Assembly (NCBI GenBank): GCA_963575745.1
Contig: CAUYUJ010011514.1
Span: 1 to 62,000, forward strand
Direction: 5' to 3'
DNA from: Prorocentrum cordatum
Lineage: Eukaryota > Sar > Dinophyceae > Prorocentrales > Prorocentraceae
DNA: 62,000 nt
How positions within the stretch are numbered: position 1 is the first letter of the stretch; every line of letters starts with the position of its first letter. Positions 38,738-48,765 of this stretch are shown one piece after another. A model generated the notes under the pieces. That model was not told the DNA's origin. It saw nothing but the letters and a program-made list of their open reading frames with translations, and did no database searches. A program made the position numbers and the translations under genes.

Positions 38738-39300
38738 CTATCCACATATATGCGCGCACAAATCAACAACTCCCGACAATAAACTCTGAGATGCAGCAAG
38801 TTCCGCCTGGGTGATTGTACAATGGGAAGGGAGCGTAAACGCCCGCTTGGCTACACCGAGCTGCCAACGATTAGAGGGGAGGCCAGGGGGGAGGGAGGAA
38901 GAAGGCAAATTAGAAGAGATAAAAATGTCAATCACCCAGCCACAAGATGTGCCTAACTCACATCTGCCACCATCAAAAGAGCCTCTCACCGCGTGTACAC
39001 TATGTTGATTCGAACGAATAGAAGAAAGTGTATTGAGGTCCCACCGCACATCTGAAGTAGTCTGCCCTTCTCTGGCCACATGCGTCCCATGGTCCGCCTC
39101 AGTGTTCCCCTCCCGATAAACCCATTTCCAAATATCACGGCCCGCTTCAGGACTATAGATCTGGAACTGCTTACACACGGCGTACAATTTATTTTGCATA
39201 TCGGCGATGGTTTTACTATATATCTCATTCATACATGTGTTCTACCCGTCAGCCAACGTGTTATACACTGACTATCTCCCCTCATCTCTAGAGCCAGCCA
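38738..39300 (-). CDS. RNase H-like domain of the LINE, motifs in permuted order
   Basis: Reading from the end of the polymerase frame: EMRGDSQCITRWLTG, then (after a one-base frame change at about 39232) MNEIYSKTIADMQNKLYAV, DIWKWVYREGNTEADHGTHV, VRGSFDGGRCELGTSCGWVI and TITQAELAASQSLLSGVVDL. Compared with RNase H1 these correspond to the third acidic motif (GDS), the fourth (N-x-x-A-D), the first (F-D-G-G) and the second (A-E-L). The usual order is first, second, third, fourth, so the domain appears circularly permuted. It would remove RNA during reverse transcription. Frame break near 39232 suggests this copy is inactive. Confidence 0.65.
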
Positions 39301-41304
39301 CCCAGGGTTCATCCCCCAGCTGGTTTCGTCCTGGAAAAGCGCAACTAACCGTTTAGCACGACGTTCATTTTCACGTTGCAGTTCGGCCTCTGTTTTAGTC
39401 TCCTCCTCCTCCTTCCAATGGGCACCCGAAGTAGCATCTTTTATCAGGCAGAATTCCAATATCTTGGATAGATCAAGCTTCTGCAGCGTGTCCACTAAGA
39501 AGGTCTTCCAACCTAGCTCCGTCCAACACATACTCTGATACCAATGAGGCCCCTGAGAGACTTCGAACACCGTAAACCAAGGCTGGAGACTCTGCGTAAC
39601 TTTGCGCGAACGCCGACGAGAAAACCCACGACCACGGGCGCCAAAAGCAAGAACCATGGCATCACGATGATCAGTGTACTCCCCTGACGCATGCATCATA
39701 CACGGCGCGCTCAGCATAGACGGTGTGGCCCAAACCTTCGTGAAATCCACGCGTGCACGTTTACGAGGTGGATCCGAAGCCGGCTGCGAAACAGGCCGGG
39801 GCGGGTCTTCACGACGCGGGCGAACGTTACGACGCATATCTGTGATTTGCTGGCGACGGTTGCGCACAGGAGCAGGGGTAGGAGGCATAGGTGAGTCACA
39901 CAGAACATGAGGCAACTCAGGCTCATGCGATAGAATCCCTTGGCTGAGATCGTCGCAAGCAGGCTGAGCAAGATGACCAAAAGCCGTACCCACAACATGT
40001 TTAGCGAACAACCACTGCCGATACAAAGTAAGCTGCACAAGTGAAGGCCTGGAAGAGTTGAGCATCAACATGCGTGCGCGCCTGATCCGTGAACTCCAAT
40101 ATGCAGCCCACGTCTCATTCAACCTCTTACGACGACGACACATAGCCGAGAGAAACTTCCCTTCCTCCACGTGAATCAACGTCAAACTATTTGCATCACA
40201 AGTGGTGCCCTCGACGCCGTAAAGGAAGCAAGAGCGAACGCGTGCATCATACCGTGCAAGCTTGCGGCCCATTGGAATAACAGCACTAGTGTAGAAATCC
40301 GCATCAATCCAAAAGCTCTGGCGTGCTTTCTTCAGTCGGTGAAGTATATCTGCATGATCTGAGAACTCTACGTCCAACAAGGTGCCCAAAACGATTGTCT
40401 GAGTAACCTGCGGACTGGTATAAGAGATCGGCTCAGAGAAGTGCGCGCCTCCCTGTGGTCTGACGACCTCACCGCGAGCCGAGCCCGTGGGATTGGAAGA
40501 CTTCTCATCATAGCCGAGGCCGCCAAGAACAGAAACTTCATTTTTTGTTATTGGCGCCCCGCTCAAGCCCACAGCACCGACACCGGGCTGGAAACACGGC
40601 CCCCCATGGGCGGCCGCCCCGCCGAAGCTCGAAGCCCCGACGCCCGGCAGCAAGCTAGAAGGCACCGAAATCTGAAGTGCACGAGGCGGTTCAGAGCAAC
40701 CACAAGCAAGGTATTCTAAAGAGCTGTCCTTCCACCTGAAGCCGCGTCGGTGAATTGCAGTAGTCAGATCCGTGAGCATGGCCAGCATATCCTCCCGACG
40801 TGAAGCCACTAAGATAACATTGTCAGCCCAAAGCCAATGATTGACGAGCAACTCGGACGCTTCAATAGAAAGCTGGATACCATAGCCGCGATCTCGCCAC
40901 CGTGAAACGACAGGCGCCAGAATGCATAACGATTTAGCCACCAATAAAGCTGGAGCCTCCATGGAGCCTGTACGAATGCAGGTGTCCCACTGAATGCCCT
41001 CAACAGTGCACTGCTGGAATGAAAGTTCTGCAACATTGTGCGCGTACCCCTCAAAGATCGCATAAACCAGAGAAGAGTCCACTTCCAACTCAAGCAGAGA
41101 TTCAACAGCCGACCGAACTGTGAGATAATCAAAAGCCCGCTTGATATCACAATTGACGATGTGACAACCCTCCTCCTTCCACAAGACAGCGTGACGAGCA
41201 AGATGCTTCAAAGGTGCGCTAACCTCATAACACTTACGACCCACAACAAAACCATACAGTTGACAAACCCTCGGCGCAACCGTCTTGATGTGAGCTTCGA
41301 GCAA
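39229..41304 (-). CDS. Non-LTR (LINE) reverse transcriptase, 5'-truncated
   Basis: 691 residues. LYGFVVGRKCYEVSAPLKHL and CHIVNCDIKRAFDYLTVRSA hold the fingers/palm A motif with catalytic Asp; TCIRTGSMEAPALLVAKSLC is the B motif; NHWLWADNVILVASRREDML is the C motif with WADN in place of YADD. Then RGFRWKDSSLEYLACG (D region). Residues 230-680 form a long tail with LARYDARVRSCFLYGVEG and RNRRQQ/RPRREDPPRPVSQP basic patches. No endonuclease or N-terminal fingers are present: homology starts just before the A motif at about 41340, the usual 5' truncation of LINE insertions. The frame is otherwise open, so the insertion is fairly young. The second C-motif Asp is Asn; whether this is normal in the family should be compared. 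Confidence 0.85.
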   Translation of the reverse strand: MLEAHIKTVAPRVCQLYGFVVGRKCYEVSAPLKHLARHAVLWKEEGCHIVNCDIKRAFDYLTVRSAVESLLELEVDSSLVYAIFEGYAHNVAELSFQQCTVEGIQWDTCIRTGSMEAPALLVAKSLCILAPVVSRWRDRGYGIQLSIEASELLVNHWLWADNVILVASRREDMLAMLTDLTTAIHRRGFRWKDSSLEYLACGCSEPPRALQISVPSSLLPGVGASSFGGAAAHGGPCFQPGVGAVGLSGAPITKNEVSVLGGLGYDEKSSNPTGSARGEVVRPQGGAHFSEPISYTSPQVTQTIVLGTLLDVEFSDHADILHRLKKARQSFWIDADFYTSAVIPMGRKLARYDARVRSCFLYGVEGTTCDANSLTLIHVEEGKFLSAMCRRRKRLNETWAAYWSSRIRRARMLMLNSSRPSLVQLTLYRQWLFAKHVVGTAFGHLAQPACDDLSQGILSHEPELPHVLCDSPMPPTPAPVRNRRQQITDMRRNVRPRREDPPRPVSQPASDPPRKRARVDFTKVWATPSMLSAPCMMHASGEYTDHRDAMVLAFGARGRGFSRRRSRKVTQSLQPWFTVFEVSQGPHWYQSMCWTELGWKTFLVDTLQKLDLSKILEFCLIKDATSGAHWKEEEETKTEAELQRENERRAKRLVALFQDETSWGMNPGWLALEMRGDSQCITRWLTGRTHV

Positions 41305-41566
41305 GATGGTGAGACAACAACTGAACCATTTCCCTCAATAATAAGTCCCTAAATTATGAAAGAAAGCTTCCTCGACTTCAGCGAAACTTGCAAAAGTTAT
41401 TTTTCAAAGTAAAAGAAAATCAGTTCCGCCACGTGCTTCAATAGAAATGCTACAACTACGGACCTAAGAATTCAACAGGCAGACGCGGCATAACCCACTA
41501 CAGGTCCGACGAATACCGCTTCTCAAAACAAATGTTCGAATCGATCACGATCTTGGAGGAGGAAAG

Positions 41567-41656
<90 letters not shown>
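41567..41656. repeat. Poly-A tract (about 90)
   Basis: Uninterrupted A run inside a family-D context. The same place in the copy at 42240-42430 has an A run at 42286-42329, and the copy at 38320-38355 has only A7-A9, so the A run is an internal, expanding part of the family rather than a single insertion scar. Confidence 0.97.
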
Positions 41657-41657
<1 letters not shown>

Positions 41658-41877
41658 GCCAGGTTTTCACATGCATTTTGGGGTTTTATGCGAGGTTGGT
41701 TCCGCCAAGTGTTCCGATAGTAATACTGCAGCTACGGGCCTGAGAATTTCACAGGCAGACGCGGCATAACCCACTACAGGTGCGAAAAATACCTGTTCTC
41801 TAAACGACCTGTCAAATCTGTCAGAATCTTCGAAAAAACGACTCCAGGTTGTCACATTGTCCGCCCGGGCCGGGTGG

Positions 41878-42006
41878 GCCAACTAGCTCCACCCCGCGCC
41901 GGAATTCCTCTAGCCCATCGATGCCGAAGAGCTCTACGAGGTACTAGCTGCACCCCACGCCGGAATTCCTCTAGCTCATCGATGCCGACGAGCTCTACAA
42001 GGTATA
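41878..42006 (-). repeat. Type B terminal-repeat elements, tandem pair
   Basis: Two adjacent reverse copies of CTAGCTCCACCCCGCGCCGG, AATTCCTCTAGC, CATCGATG and GAGCTCTACGAGGTA. Plus-oriented relatives lie at 44833-44920, 45745-45830, 52676-52762 and 60563-60640. In plus sense the element reads YLVELFVIDELEEFRRGVEL, an accidental-looking but stop-free peptide. Confidence 0.8.
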
Positions 42007-42159
42007 TTGTCACGTAGTGGTACAGGATGGCAGACGCGGCAGACGTCGTATGAGGGGGTCCATACCGCGGTCTCGACCGGTGCGGGGAGCCTCGGCACCC
42101 TGTCAGTCTCGGTGTCGTTGTCCCTGTTGGTCGGTGTCGGGGACAACTACACCCTGCCG

Positions 42160-42245
42160 AACTGGGAGCCGGCGGGCGGTAACGTCAACCAGGTTACCGC
42201 CGGGAGCCTCGTAGAGCTCTTTTCTCGCGCGGCGCTGCTCAGAAC
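42160..42245 (-). repeat. Hairpin element (type A) with GGGC duplication
   Basis: AACTGGGAGCCGGCGGGCGG TAACGTCAACC and GGTTACCGCCGGGAGCCTCG TAGAGCTC (spaced here for reading). The left arm carries an extra GGGC, yet the TAACCTGG/CCAGGTTA core and GGCGGTAA/TTACCGCC arms remain. Confidence 0.8.
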
Positions 42246-42284
42246 ACACGGAGGAAGCCTTCAAGCGTGAGCTTAAAAACTCCA

Positions 42285-42285
<1 letters not shown>

Positions 42286-42329
<44 letters not shown>
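42286..42329. repeat. Poly-A tract (about 44)
   Basis: Pure A run between TCCAC and CTAGTATTCATCC in a family-D copy. Confidence 0.97.
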
Positions 42330-42331
<2 letters not shown>

Positions 42332-42429
42332 AGTATTCATCCAAAGTCGGTTCCGCCAAGTCATTTGATAGTAATACTGCAGCTACGGACCTGGGAATTT
42401 TACAGGCACACGTGGCATGACCCATTACA

Positions 42430-42900
42430 AGTATTACTCGAGGCGCGGCCTGGAGGACGAGATCCTGGGCTTCGGGCCGAAGAGCTGGGGCTGCCGACCC
42501 GATCTGAGCAGATCGTCAAACTGTTTGTGGTCGGAAGCGGCTTCCGGCTCAGCTGGAAACCGCTTCTCTGGGGGAGAGGGACGACATGAGAAAAACATGA
42601 AGGGAGGAGAGACAGAAATCACGTGGTTTGGCGTATTTTTAAATTACTAGGTGCAGCGACCTTGTCGTTTCATCTGCTGCCTTTGCAGCCAGGCCCCAGA
42701 GTGTCAGGGCGCCTGTGTGTTCCACTCCTGGGCTATGGGACGCCAAGGAGTCCATGGCGTCGGCGGGCTGATTACGAAACCACGCGGCAAAGTTTGTGCT
42801 TCGTCTGCCCAGAAACGGTTCTAGGAAGTAGAATTCCTCGTAGAGCTTCCCCATCAGCGAAGCGGCGACGCTCAAGTGTAATTCCACAGCGTGGGCCGGC
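42430..42900. other. Unassigned segment
   Basis: Short frames only; includes GATCTGAGCAGATCG (GATCTG...CAGATC arms, about 42500) and a type-A-like fragment CTCGTAGAGCTTCCCC at 42837. No gene recognised. Confidence 0.45.
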
Positions 42901-42904
42901 TAAT

Positions 42905-43260
42905 TGACTCGGAACCGTTGGTGTTTCCCCGGTCTGCCGCGAATTCGTTCTCTTCCGTGCTCAGTTGGACTTCGAGACATGCCGAATGCAGCCACGACAG
43001 CCCCATTGCAAACAGATTTTTGAATATCGAGGGCAAGTTCGAGAACAGTTTGTGCGCGCGCCGCATGTAGGTATCAGGGGCGTGGAATGACTCGCTCGTC
43101 TCTGCAGCGGAAGTCTAGAATAATCTTACTGCTTCCACGACTAGTTGGCTCGGAATCGCGGCGACTCTTGCTTGTCTGCCGCAAACCCGTTCCTGCGTGC
43201 ACAGTTGTGCTTTGAGACATGCCTGATGTAGCCGCGACAGCGCCATTGGAAACTGAGAGC
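42905..43260 (+). repeat. Direct duplication of about 110 bp
   Basis: TGACTCGGAACCGTTGG, TCTGCCGCGAATTCGTTC, GTGCTCAGTTGGACTT and CGAGACATGCCGAATGCAGC at 42905-43010 correspond to TTGGCTCGGAATCGCGGC, TCTGCCGCAAACCCGTTC, GTGCACAGTTGTGCTT and TGAGACATGCCTGATGTAGC at 43145-43255. Confidence 0.85.
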
Positions 43261-43469
43261 TGGCGGTATACCAGATTATGGTGTGGTCGGGACCCTTGCA
43301 GAGCTCTGAACGCAATAGATGACGAGGAGAGCTCGAATCTTCAGAACTCGCAAAATATGTGTTTTCCCTGCTTTTTATATGGTCCCCTAGAAACGTTTTC
43401 ATTGAAAAACTGGGAATCTCACAAGCAGACGAGCGTTACCTCCTGCAGGTGCAAAAAATACCGACTCTC

Positions 43470-43585
43470 GCAACTGGGAGCCGGCGGTAAACGGTTAACC
43501 TTGGTTACCGCCGGGAACTCGTGGGTTTCCCTCGTGCAATGCTGGCGCGAGAATCTCGCATTCCACGTGCGCGAGGGCGCAGGCT
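43470..43585 (-). repeat. Hairpin element plus AATG module, copy 2
   Basis: Same two-part arrangement as 35395-35545: CTGGGAGCCGGCGGTAAACG ... GGTTACCGCCGGGAACTCGT, then CTCGTGCAATGCTGGCGCG, GAATCTCGCATTCCACGTGC and GCGAGGGCGCAGG. Confidence 0.8.
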
Positions 43586-43639
43586 TATAGAGCATGACTG
43601 GAGGAGAAGAAAGAATGAGAGAGAAGGAGATCGAGGATG

Positions 43640-44300
43640 CATGAGACGCGCTTCGAATGATTTCCTTTCGATTGCTGCGACAAGTCCATCTTTAGCGCGA
43701 GTTCAGTCAAGAGAACTATGACATGTCTAAAGGTTAGCAGAGCACGACTTGTTTTTTTTCGGACTTAGCGCTGGTAGCAGAATGAGTTTGGGCATCTAGA
43801 TACGAGACTAGCGCTTCTGATCATGTCCATTCGAATGCTCTGACGAACAGCCCTGTAGCTCGTCTTTAGCTCAAGCTCAGTCTCTAAACAAGTTGCAGAG
43901 TATGAATTATTTGTTCGGACCCAGCTCTGGTAGCAGGCCGAGTTCAGGCAACTGGATACTTTCGACTAGCGCACCTGATGATTTCCGCCTGATTGCTCTG
44001 TCAAACAGCTCTGTAGTTCACCTGCAGCACATAAACCGATTCAGTATCACCAGGCGCGTGCTTCTGTTGCATCGAGAGGCCTGAACTCGTTCTGCTACTC
44101 GAGGTAGGTCCACAAGACTATTCGTATTTCTTAAGTTCTCTTTAGAGACGCTGTCGGTATTCTGCACTTAACTCTAGCTGTAGCACAGCTACAGAGCTGA
44201 TACGCACAGAAACCGATACAGAATCATCAAGGGCGTTCGGCTGAAGCATCTAGCGCTCTGAACAGAGTCTGCTACTCGAGCTAGGTCCGCAAAGCTGTTT
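43640..44300. repeat. 178-bp satellite units meeting head to head
   Basis: Units at 43640-44015 are minus-oriented (GCAGGCCGAGTTCAGGC, CTCTGTAG). From about 44020 they are plus-oriented (CCTGAACTCGTTCTGCTACT, CTGTCGGTATTCTGCACTTA). The turn point lies at TAGTTCACCTGCAGCACATA, near 44015. Confidence 0.8.
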
Positions 44301-44382
44301 GTATGCGACCGTTATTTTTTATAGTTTTTTTGGCTCTCGCTTAAGCTTCCTTCACGTGTTCCGAGGAGCGCTGGGCAAGGAA

Positions 44383-44442
44383 AGAGCTCTACGAGGTCCC
44401 CGGCGGTAATCTGGTTGACGGTTTACCGCCGGTTTCAACTAC
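44383..44442 (+). repeat. Hairpin element, type A
   Basis: GAGCTCTACGAGGTCCCCGG, CGGTAATCTGGTTGACGG, TTTACCGCCGG: arms CCGGCGGTAA / TTTACCGCCGG. It is followed by two type C copies (44445-44525). Confidence 0.85.
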
Positions 44443-44544
44443 TCTTAAGCTTCCAGCAACAAGCAAAGGGAAGCTTTACGAGTTACTCTTAAGCTTCCAG
44501 CAACTAGCTAAGGGAACCTCAACGAGCTAGGTTGTTTGTCCCGG

Positions 44545-44730
44545 CAGCGGGTCCGGGAGCGATTCGGGCACGCGTCCACGAGCGCCTCCACGCGTGCAGG
44601 CACGCGTGGAAGCGTTCCTGGCAGCGCTTCAGAAGCGCTGCAGGGAAGCCCCCCAGAGCTCCAGAAGCGCTTCACGAGAGCGTCCGAGGGCTCGCCAGGA
44701 AAGCTTTCCGGCATGTGTCGTGCGTTCGCT
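44545..44730 (+). repeat. Palindrome-rich module E, copy 1
   Basis: Contains CCACGCGTGCAGGCACGCGTGG -type arms (10 + 10 with AG between, 44588-44609) and GCAGCGCTTC-A-GAAGCGCTGC (about 44631-44651). Related modules: 47225-47400 (plus) and 48535-48765 (minus). A short frame through it encodes an Ala/Ser/Arg-rich peptide with no family. Confidence 0.85.
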
Positions 44731-44832
44731 TTGCTCTCCGGGTTTTCGACGCTACCAAGTGGTGACTTTGGGTCGGTTTTGCTAAGATTTGAAAGATATT
44801 TGACAATTCAATTTGAGAAGGCAGATTTTTAC

Positions 44833-44925
44833 GTACCTCGTAGAGCTCTTCGGCATCGATGAGCTAGAGGAATTCCGGCGCGGGGTGGAGCTAGTTGGAC
44901 CACCCGGCCCGGGCGGACAAAGTAA
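44833..44925 (+). repeat. Type B terminal-repeat element
   Basis: TACCTCGTAGAGCTCTTCGG, CATCGATGAGCTAGAGGAAT, TCCGGCGCGGGGTGGAGCTA, GTTGGACCACCCGGCC. Joined directly to a family-D segment on both sides, which are near-duplicates of each other (44770-44830 and 44930-45000). Confidence 0.85.
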
Positions 44926-45159
44926 TAACTTTGGGTCGGTTTTGCTAAGATTTGAAAGATATTTGACCATTCATTCCGAGAAAGCAGATTTTTCGCACCT
45001 GTAGTGGGTTATGCCGCGTCTGCCAGTCAAATTCTCAGGTCCGTAGGTGCAGTATTACTATCAAAACACTTGGAGCAACCGTCTTTGGATAACAACATAA
45101 AAACGTGGTCTTGCTCCAGATGCCTCCTTTATGTGTACCGAGGAGCGCCGTGCGAGACA

Positions 45160-45682
45160 AGAGCTCTACGAGGGCCCCGGCGGTGACCTGGTTGACGGTT
45201 TACCGCTGGTTCCAAGTCGATCATTGGCATATAAATTTTGTTTCTACAGCAGCTCAGCTCTCTAGAGCCAGTTTTACTATCGGAGTATTAGGAGGATGCA
45301 AATTCGACGTTTTTCTAGAAATCCTCCGAGAAGCTGTCTGCTTTAGCTCCACGAGGTTCCGGCGGTGACCAGGTTGACGGTTCGCCGGCGCCAGTTTTGG
45401 ACGCTACCAAGTGACTACTTTGGGTCGGTTTTACTAAGATTTGAGATGTTTGACAATTAATTAGAAGCCAGATTTTTGCGCTAAGTATACACATATAAGC
45501 TTTGTTCTTAGAACAGCTCAGCTCTCACGAGGAATTTACTATGGGTTTACTTCCGGAAACCGACCTCGTAAAATCTTCTGTGACGTTTGCTGCTTTGATT
45601 CTGAGCTCTCTAGTGCGTGCGAGGAGCTCTACGAGGTTCCCGGAGGTGACCAGGTTGACGGTTTACCGCCGGCGAGTGGTCG
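45160..45682 (+). repeat. Three type A hairpin elements
   Basis: At 45161-45217 (arms CGGCGGTGA/TTTACCGCTG, imperfect), 45346-45398 (CGGCGGTGA with truncated right arm) and 45625-45682 (CGGAGGTGA/TTTACCGCCGG, imperfect). All begin GAGCTCTACGAGG or a one-base variant. They sit between family-D and upstream GTGCGAGGAG segments. Confidence 0.85.
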
Positions 45683-45744
45683 ACCCCAGAAAAGAAGATG
45701 TAGTAACTTCGGGTCTTTTTCCAAGGATTTCAAAGATATTTGAC

Positions 45745-45830
45745 CATACCTCGTAGAGCTCTTCGTCATCGATGAGCTAGAGGAATTCAGGCGCGGGGTG
45801 GAGCTTGTTGATCGATCCGGCCAGAAAAGA
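45745..45830 (+). repeat. Type B terminal-repeat element
   Basis: CCTCGTAGAGCTCTTCGTCA, TCGATGAGCTAGAGGAATTC, AGGCGCGGGGTGGAGCTTGT then TGATCGATCCGGCCAG; followed directly by a family-D segment. Confidence 0.85.
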
Positions 45831-46221
45831 AAATGCGTTAACTTTGGGTCGGCTTTGCAAATATTTGAAAAATACTTGACAATTCATTTTGAGAAACCAG
45901 ATTTTTCGCACCTGTAGTGGATTATGTCGTGTATACCAGTCAAATTCTCAGGTCCGTAAGTGCAATATTACTATCAAAACGGTTGGAGGAACCGACTGTG
46001 TTCCAAGTCATCTTGACACGCGTTCACGGTTTTCTGCACTTAACTCGAGATGTCGGAGAGCTAACTGATACTTACAGAAACCGATTCAGAATCATCAGGC
46101 GCTTTTGTCTGTTGCATCCAGAGGTCTGAACTCGGTCTGCTACTCGAGCTAGGTTCGTAAACTTTTTGTATTATTCGAGTCATTTTGACAAGTGGTATCA
46201 GTTTTCTGTGCTCAACTCAAG

Positions 46222-46401
46222 ACTGGGCGCCGGCGGTAAACCGTCAACCTTGGTTACCGCCGGGAGACTCGTAGAGCTTCCTAGCTCGACTTAAGTTGAG
46301 AAAACCGACAGCACCTACCAACATTCCGACTGATAGTGAACTGGGCGCCGGCGGTAAACCGTCAACCTTGGTTACCGCCGGGAGACTCGTAGAGCTTCCT
46401 T
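46222..46401 (-). repeat. Two type A elements in close tandem
   Basis: Near-identical reverse copies at 46222-46283 and 46339-46401: ACTGGGCGCCGGCGGTAAAC, CGTCAACCTTGGTTACCGCC, GGGAGACTCGTAGAGCTTCC. They lie at a point where the 178-bp satellite changes orientation (plus before 46200, minus after 46430). Confidence 0.9.
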
Positions 46402-46429
46402 GCTTTTACTGTAGCCCCCCCCCAGCCCG

Positions 46430-46990
46430 AGTCGAGTGCAGAAAACCGAGACACTTCTTAAGACGACTCGAAGAATACGAATAGTTTCGCGATTCCAGAT
46501 CGGGCAGCAGACCGAGTTCAGAGCTCTGGATTCAACAGACAAATGACACTCATGATTCTGAATCGGTTTCTGTAAGTATCAGCTCTGTAGCTGTCGAGTT
46601 AACTGCAGAAAACCGAGAGCATCTATCAAGATGACTCGAATAATACGAATAGGGTTCTGGACCTAGCTCGGCTAGCAGACCGAGTTCAGACCTCTGGATT
46701 GAACAGGCGAACGATCATTCTGAATCGATTAGCTGTGCTTACCAGCTCTGTAGTTGTCCTAAAGCTCGAGTTATGTTCAGAGAACCGTCATCGCGTGTCA
46801 AGATGACTCGAACGGCCGATCCCGCGTTTTGGTAGTAAAAGGTACCCGATCGAGCTGAGATCAAGATGGCGAGCGGGAATAAGATCGAATATCACGGAAA
46901 AAAATGCTAGAGCTCTAACGAATGTTCAAATTTCGAGAACAAAATTTTCAACCGACCAAAAGTCAGCAAAAGTTTCGTCGAGATTTGTCT
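46430..46990 (-). repeat. 178-bp satellite (minus) and reverse conserved block
   Basis: Units with GCAGACCGAGTTCAGA, AATCGATTAGCTGTGC and AGCTCGAGTTATGTTCAG, ended by the block CCCGATCGAGCTGAGATCAA, GATGGCGAGCGGGAATAAGA, TCGAATATCACGG (46845-46905). The variable spot in this block is deleted (TCCCGCGTTTTGG). Confidence 0.85.
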
Positions 46991-47224
46991 TGCCAACTAG
47001 CTCTCCAGCGCGCCGGAATTTCTTGAGCTTCCAGCAACTAGCTTAGGGAAGGTCTACGAGTCATATTTTTTGACCTCTGAATGCGACAGGCGGACGCGTT
47101 TTCTGTGCTCAACTCAAGATTCCTGGGCAGCTCTCTGAGAGCTAGAGAATTTTAGATTAGAAGCCGGGCGGTGGTGGTGCCCGCCAGCAGCCCATCTCTG
47201 CCGCTCCACGATCCTCGCAGCAAC

Positions 47225-47400
47225 TCGCCCGACCCGGCAGCGTGTCCGGGAGAGCTTCCGGCAAGCTTCCACGCGTGCCTCCACGCGTGCAGGCACGCGT
47301 GGAAGCGTTCCTGGCAGCGTTTCAGAGACGCTGCAGGGGGCCCCCCCGAGCCCCATAAGAGCTTCACGTTCTGTGGGCTTGCCAGGAGGGCTTTTCAGTG
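47225..47400 (+). repeat. Palindrome-rich module E, copy 2
   Basis: Again CCACGCGTGC-AG-GCACGCGTGG (47281-47302) and GCAGCGTTTC-A-GAGACGCTGC. Relative to copy 1 the second stem has changed on both sides (C-G to T-A), so pairing is kept. Confidence 0.85.
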
Positions 47401-48534
47401 CGTGTCCTCTTTGCTCTCCGGGTTTTGGAGGCTACCAACTTCAGAGGAGCTACAGAGCTGGTACGCACATAAACCGATTCAGTATCAGCAGACGCGTGCG
47501 TCTGTTGCATCGAGAGGCCTGAACTCGTTCTGCTACTCGGAGTAGGCCCACAAGACTATCTGTATTTCTTGAGTTCTCTTTGGAGGCGCCGTCCGTATTT
47601 TCCATTTAACTCTAGCTGTAGCACAGCTACAGAGCTGATACGCACAGAAACCAATGCATAATCATCAAGGGCGTTCGGCTGAAGCATCTAGAGCTCTGAA
47701 CAGAGTCTGCTACTCGAGCTAGGTCCTTAAAACTATTTGTATGCGACTGATTTGTAAAAGTGTTTTGGCTCTCGCTTCAATATTTGATCTTTTATTTTCA
47801 GATTTCATGTTTGAAAGTGTTTAAAGAATCAAGATATTCGACAATTCATTTTGAGAAACCATATTTGTCGCACCTGTAATAGATTATGTCGCGTATTAGG
47901 TGCAGTATTCCTATCAAAGCACTTCGGGAACCATTTTTCGAGTTTTTCCGGTCTTGCTGCAGACGCTTCCTTCATGTGTGCCGAGCAGCGCCGTGCGAGA
48001 AAAGAGTTCTAGGAGGCCCCCTGCAGTAACCTGGCCGACGGTTTACTGCTAGTTCCCATTGGTCGACCCGACTAGAAGAGACAATTTGTGACTTTGGCAA
48101 ACGTCATTCCCATTTATTTTAAGAAAGCAGATGTTTCGCACCTGTAGTGGATTATGACGCGTGTGTCTGTGTGTCCGGCTGTAGTATTACTATCGAGACA
48201 CTTGGAGAAACCAACGTTTGATAAAAGACAGTCCAGGCTTGCGTGAAAGCGTTTCTGACCGCGCTTCGGCAGCGCTGCAGAGAAGCTTCCCAGCGCTTTC
48301 CGGGAAAGATTCCCCGTCTCCAAAGGGTCTCTTTGCTCTCCCGGTTTAAAAACAGGAAAACATGATCCCGGCGGTGACCAGGTTGAATGTTTACCTCCGG
48401 TTCCAGTTGGTCGACCCGACCAGAAGGGACAATGTGACAACTTTTGGTCGATTTTGTTCATATTTGAAGATATTTGACAATTCTTCTTGAGAAACCAGAT
48501 TTTTCGCACTTGGTAGCGTCCAAAACCCGGAGAG

Positions 48535-48765
48535 CGAAGAGACCCTCCAGGACGGGGGAACTTTTCTGGAGGGCGCTGCGAGGCCCCTTTGAAGCGCTTC
48601 TGAAGGGCTGCCAGGAACGCTTCCATGCGTGCCTGCACGCGTGCAGGCACGCGTGGAAGCCTGCCGGTAGCTCTCCCGGACCCATGTCCGGCTCATCGGA
48701 GTTGCTCCGGGGAACGTGGAGCGCCGTGGAGGAGCTCCTGGCGTGCACCACGTCCGGCTTCTAAT
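48535..48765 (-). repeat. Palindrome-rich module E, reverse copy
   Basis: Plus-strand GCCTGCACGCGTGCAGGC (about 48630-48647) is an 18-base perfect palindrome; GGCACGCGTGGAAGC continues as in the other copies but inverted. Ends in GAGCTCCTGGCGTGCACCAC. Confidence 0.8.

Larger units (their letters stand above)
38738..41345 (-). mobile_element. 5'-truncated LINE insertion
   Basis: Polymerase, linker and RNase H-like domain in minus orientation, followed by a hairpin-bearing tail (38565-38737). Base composition is nearer 50 percent GC than the GC-rich 26-35 kb region. The 5' junction abuts repeat family D (41345-41520). Target-site duplications not found by eye. Confidence 0.8.

Noticed and set aside
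42007-42270. 87-residue plus frame with hydrophobic Ser/Val/Leu run
   Set aside because: Ends inside a type A element and has no homologue-like motif; likely chance.
44285-44350. TTTTTTTGGCTCTCG as a spliced leader
   Set aside because: Lacks CCGTAG and the terminal CAAG; the resemblance is limited to TTTGGCTC.
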